NCBI GenBank assembly: GCA_032622095.1
Contig: CP136063.1
Span: 8,969,814 to 9,033,813, forward strand
DNA from: Siphonodentalium dalli
Lineage: Eukaryota; Mollusca; Scaphopoda; Gadilida; Siphonodentaliidae
DNA: 64,000 bases
Direction of reading: 5' to 3'
Part shown: positions 60,547 to 64,000 of the stretch, piece by piece
Layout: each line of letters starts with the position of its first letter
Numbering within the stretch: position 1 is the stretch's first letter
Notes under the pieces: model-generated
Databases searched by the model: none
Told to the model about the DNA's origin: nothing
The model's input: the letters and a program-made list of their open reading frames with translations, nothing else
Made by a program: the position numbers and the translations under genes

Positions 60547-62230
60547 TTAATAATCAGAATCATCATCTGAGAAATAATCTCCAGAACTCTGTTCACTGTC
60601 ATCACTATCATCGGCAACATCCCCATCAGAATCATCAGCAAATGAACACTCAATGTCATTAGTAGACATCTCATCATAATTTTGCTCGACAGAATCGGTT
60701 GCATTATTAATCTTCACTATCAATACACTTGGAAGAGCATGTCTATCAAACCAGATTGGCTCTGTTAGGCCATCAACCAGAGTCCATCCATATTTCAGGG
60801 GGTTGCGGGAAACATAATTCCTATTAAGGCAGTTTATCATCATATGTGTGACATAATGTGTCCTGTAAATTGCAAATTTCAGTGAGCTGATATCTGGAGG
60901 GAGCCTCTTAAGTGATGCATGCTTCTTTGAACTGCCTTTTTTGGAAATAATCATAGCATAACGAGAGTCCCCAGGAGTTGTCTCTGATGTGGGCCTGTTG
61001 TATATAATATGCAGAATAAAATCAACAACTTCATTCACATTTAGTGTGTTAGTACTCAGACTGGACAGCTTGTCCAACACACTTTGTTGTTTAACAACCT
61101 TTTTAAAGACTGTGGACTTGGATCAACCATAGAATGGCTGAGTATAATCACAACCAGTTAGTGCATGGAATGCAGGAAGATGAGCACATATATTGGGTCT
61201 TAATTCACTTGCCAATGTTTTTACATTGTGATACATGATTCCACATTTTGAAGAAATTGTTCCTTGCCGGAAATATAAAGAACATTTACATTTTTCAGAA
61301 ACAAACAGAGCAACACATACACATCCGTATCATCGGCAACAACACAAACTCCAGAATGTTTACCTGATGCAAACACAGCATGCATTGCTAGCCTAGGATC
61401 AGCTTCTTTATGAGTAGATTTCCATTCAGGAATCAATGATGGTGGTTGTGATCTATTCATATCAACATAGTAGCAGGATTCTCCTTTACTTACATACATG
61501 ACTTTGTCGAGCTTACATTTTTCACTCATAAAGTAGTCGGCTAACAAATATGTAAGCTGATGCTTCTTTCTTTGATTGGAAAGGAAATCGTTCCAGTCTT
61601 TAGATTTCGGGAGTTTTTGACTTAAGTCTGATATCTGACGCACTTTTTCCTGAATCACTTCTACATTTTGAAACATTAACAGTGCCATCTGAATAGTTGT
61701 CAAATACTAGATGGAGAGTTGTTCCAGGAAGATGTTTCAAATAGGATGCAACACGTTCTGCCCAACATATGAAGGTATCAGCTTGAAGTCCAACAATTGG
61801 AATAATACTCACAACCGTCATGGCATCCACAATACAACATTCAATAACATCTGGTGGAATTTCTGCTGGTTTTTCAGAGCACATGTTCTGAAGGCTGTTT
61901 CTGAAAAGTGATTTAGAAAACTGTCGACTTTTTCCAATCTCACAGCAAATTGCCCATGGTTTTGTTGTAATGGGCCAGTCCATTATTGTACACAGATCTA
62001 ATTGTTTTTCTGTCATGGTCAAGCAAGATTGATGTGAAGGAATTGTTTCATCCTCAACAATCAAAAAAGATATCTTGATATCTTTTTGTTCCAATGTAGA
62101 ACTTGGATCCCAAAGACAGCAGAAAGACAAGAATGATGTTAAGAACTTATGATCAGGAATCAAGTCGTGGGTACCAAACTTGTGGGACCCAAGTCTATCA
62201 TTGATAAATATTGCCAACGGTGTTGCTGCC
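60547..62230 (-). pseudogene. Second, truncated FEN/XPG-like family member
   Basis: The minus strand encodes the C-terminal half of a protein related to 48148-52356. Blocks in order: VIECCIVDAMTVVSIIP, LHLVFDNYSDG (compare IVFDNYSAAS), then after a shift near 61690 KDWNDFLSNQRKKHQLTYLL, HKEADPRLAMHAVFASG (HEKADTRMLLHVQ), VVADDTDVYVLLCLF (SRDTDVLVLLLYY), then after a shift near 61240 HLPAFHALTGCDYTQPFYG. An in-frame TGA follows near 61120. The rest stays open to an acidic Asp/Ser tail ending SGDYFSDDDSDY. The Cys-rich CXC tail of the other member is absent. The N-terminal half is missing because the sequence passes straight into H1 monomer DNA near 62230. At least three disabling changes make it non-functional as it stands. 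Confidence 0.65.
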
Positions 62231-62790
62231 AGTGTAGAAATGTAGCCAGTGCTAATGGATTGAATTTTGAAATGCATGATGGCCACTGGCGGCCATGTTT
62301 TTTTTTTGCCGACTGGTCCCAAAATGATTCTTTCCAATCTCATGTGATTGTTAACATCCATGACAAATTTCATGATGATCCGACCAAAGGTACGACCTGT
62401 AGCCCGTGCCAAACAATTTAGTCATGCAAAGAGTAAAATCCAAGATGGCTGGCGGCAGCCATGTCTTATGGCTGATTGACCTCACAATTACTCGTTCCCA
62501 TCTACATGTCAATATTAACATCCCTGATAAATTTCATGATGATCAGACGAACAGTAGGACCTGTAGCCCGTGCTAATGGATTTAATGTTTGTTTCAAATG
62601 ACCCCAAAATTACTTTTTCCCATCTACATGTCAATGTCAACAGCTATGACAAATTTTATAATAATCTGATCAAAGGTACGAGGTGTATCCCGTGCTAAAT
62701 GAAATTGTTGAGGAATCACACGCACACACACCCCACATACACACACCCCACATACACACACATTAGTGTAGGTACCGGTAGTTAGCGACA
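62231..62790 (+). mobile_element. H1 fragment, copy 7 (both ends incomplete)
   Basis: About three diverged monomers in plus orientation (GTGCTAATGGATTGAATTTT, GGCGGCCATGTTTTTTTTTT, AATTTAGTCATGCAAAGAGT), then GAAATTGTTGAGGAATCACA and a CA/CCCCACATA tract. The expected 3' hairpin is missing, as is the 5' palindrome. Its left edge truncates the minus-strand pseudogene. Confidence 0.75.
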
Positions 62791-64000
62791 AAAAATGCTC
62801 GGATCAATACAAGTCGGATAAAAGCGCCATGTTTTAGTATCTTGTAGAACAGCATCTCTAATATAGGAATTTTCTCAAGAACCAACTTTTTGACCAACGT
62901 AGAGCCGAAAATTCAAGATGGCGTCCAAGATGGCCACCGGTTTGACGGTGGCACACCTAATATATTTGCTTCTCGATTTGACATGGCAAACATAACGAAT
63001 TCCCCCACATTATCTAATAATGGTGTTTATAGAATAAAAACCGCGACATTTAGTTGAGAAATGGCCACAATTATTCAAGATGGATGCCATGGCGGCCGAA
63101 ACATGATAAATTTGGTTTTTTCCTTATTTGTTTTTAAATACTTTACAATTTTCGAGTTAATATAAGAGAAGATATAAACTATGTGTTCACTATTCGATAG
63201 AATTACTTATGTGGACGAGTTGTGCACATTAAAGGTGAAGTAGTATTGTTCGTTCTGGTAGAAATATGAGGTAGAATATGGGCTATATAAAATGAATGAA
63301 ATTATTCTCAGACTGTGTTTCATTCTGTAAATGCTTAATAACCAACCGCGGATGACACTGATGTCATCACTTCTATTTGCGACACTACTATATTGTTAGA
63401 ACAATTGAATACAACTTTGTATGTTGAGATGTTTACAAATAAAAAATCAGTTTAGTAATGGATTTACCATGAATATAGGAAACACTAAACGACAGACCCC
63501 ATATTCATCAAACTCAATTTGGTTCTCAAAAAACAAGAACATATGGAAGGTATTCTGCAACATATCTTCATCATCGTATTCAAATTACCAATATTAAATT
63601 AAGTGTTTTATGTCCAATTATACACAAAATGATTGAACCGTATACTCGAAAGTATATTTGAGTTCGGAATAAGAAATAATATTTCCTTGTATCATAAAGT
63701 GTCCTCAATTATTCCAGCAACAGAACATGAAACAATCATGCGAATAGCCCAGAATCAATAATATATACATTAGTGCAATGTATTGCATATACATGTATAT
63801 GCATATGTATAATTTTGTGTGTTATATTGTTGCTGGGATATACTCCAGGGGGCCATGTAGTGTGAAGATGGGATCAGTAAATATGAAAATACACTTTGTT
63901 TTAATAAATTGAATTGAACAATTCACTACTCACAACCACATCTGCACAACTACGTACATGGAAGTTTGCTTTTTGAACATTTGCACCTGGTACAAACCGA
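62791..64000. other. No gene recognised
   Basis: 62800-63120 has CAAGATGGCGTCCAAGATGG and AAGATGGATGCCATGGCGGC phrases reminiscent of H1 monomers but no clear unit. The remainder is AT-rich, with a palindromic ATACATGTATATGCATATGTAT-like patch near 63790. No coding evidence. Confidence 0.45.

Overview
This window looks like nuclear DNA from an animal, most likely a marine bivalve or related mollusc. It is AT-rich and has spliced exons with GT-AG borders. It carries a tRNA-headed SINE with a GATT-type tail, many kilobases of minisatellite-cored transposon arrays, and degraded copies of two transposon-type gene families. The species is an inference; no rRNA or mitochondrial marker is present.

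One host gene is recognisable. It lies on the minus strand and reads right to left: exon 39908-40028, exon 38302-38913, near-identical exons 24022-24540 and 16658-17176, then exon 7213-7352. All splice phases agree (0-1, 1-1, 1-1, 1-1, 1-0). The encoded Gln/Pro/His/Met-rich stretch resembles the C-terminal low-complexity tail of ataxin-2 (notably HPVPSPVQH), so I call it ataxin-2-like with moderate confidence. One symmetric exon is present three times and could be included or skipped without changing frame. The start, the Lsm domains, PAM2 and the last exon were not found.

Layout. 1-361: a MITE. 734-2218: broken tnp2 (CACTA/EnSpm) transposase. 2640-3330: a 94-bp minisatellite. 7611-10145: a giant-inverted-repeat element with an exact 9-bp target duplication and a nested insertion. 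10516-13008: two minisatellite-cored elements (family H1). About 12830-28760: a tandem duplication of about 7.36 kb (copy A about 12830-20195, copy B about 20196-28760). Each copy carries an H2 element, a 1.9-kb palindromic element, the ataxin-2-like exon, a MITE and an H1 start. Copy B alone holds a 1199-bp transposon with a 7-bp target duplication, and copy A preserves the empty site. 27756-34415: a 6.7-kb H1 array with higher-order structure. 34419-38214: degraded repeats. 38302-40028: two exons around a 50-bp minisatellite. 41050-47174: another H1 array, cut by a SINE. 48148-52356: a frame-broken gene with a FEN/XPG-like nuclease signature and a Cys-rich CXC tail. 56694-59828: another H1 element. 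60547-62230 (minus): a second, truncated member of the same nuclease-like family, running into an H1 fragment.

Most of 7.3-38.3 kb is therefore probably intron of one gene, enlarged by repeat insertion and by recombination between H1 arrays, which also multiplied an exon. H1 copies share a short 5' palindrome, internal tandem monomers of about 164 bp, a CA-rich tract, and a 3' hairpin whose arm is inverted relative to the 5' end. That plan recalls Helentron-associated (HINE/pearl-type) elements. A second, unrelated family (H2) ends in the same way.
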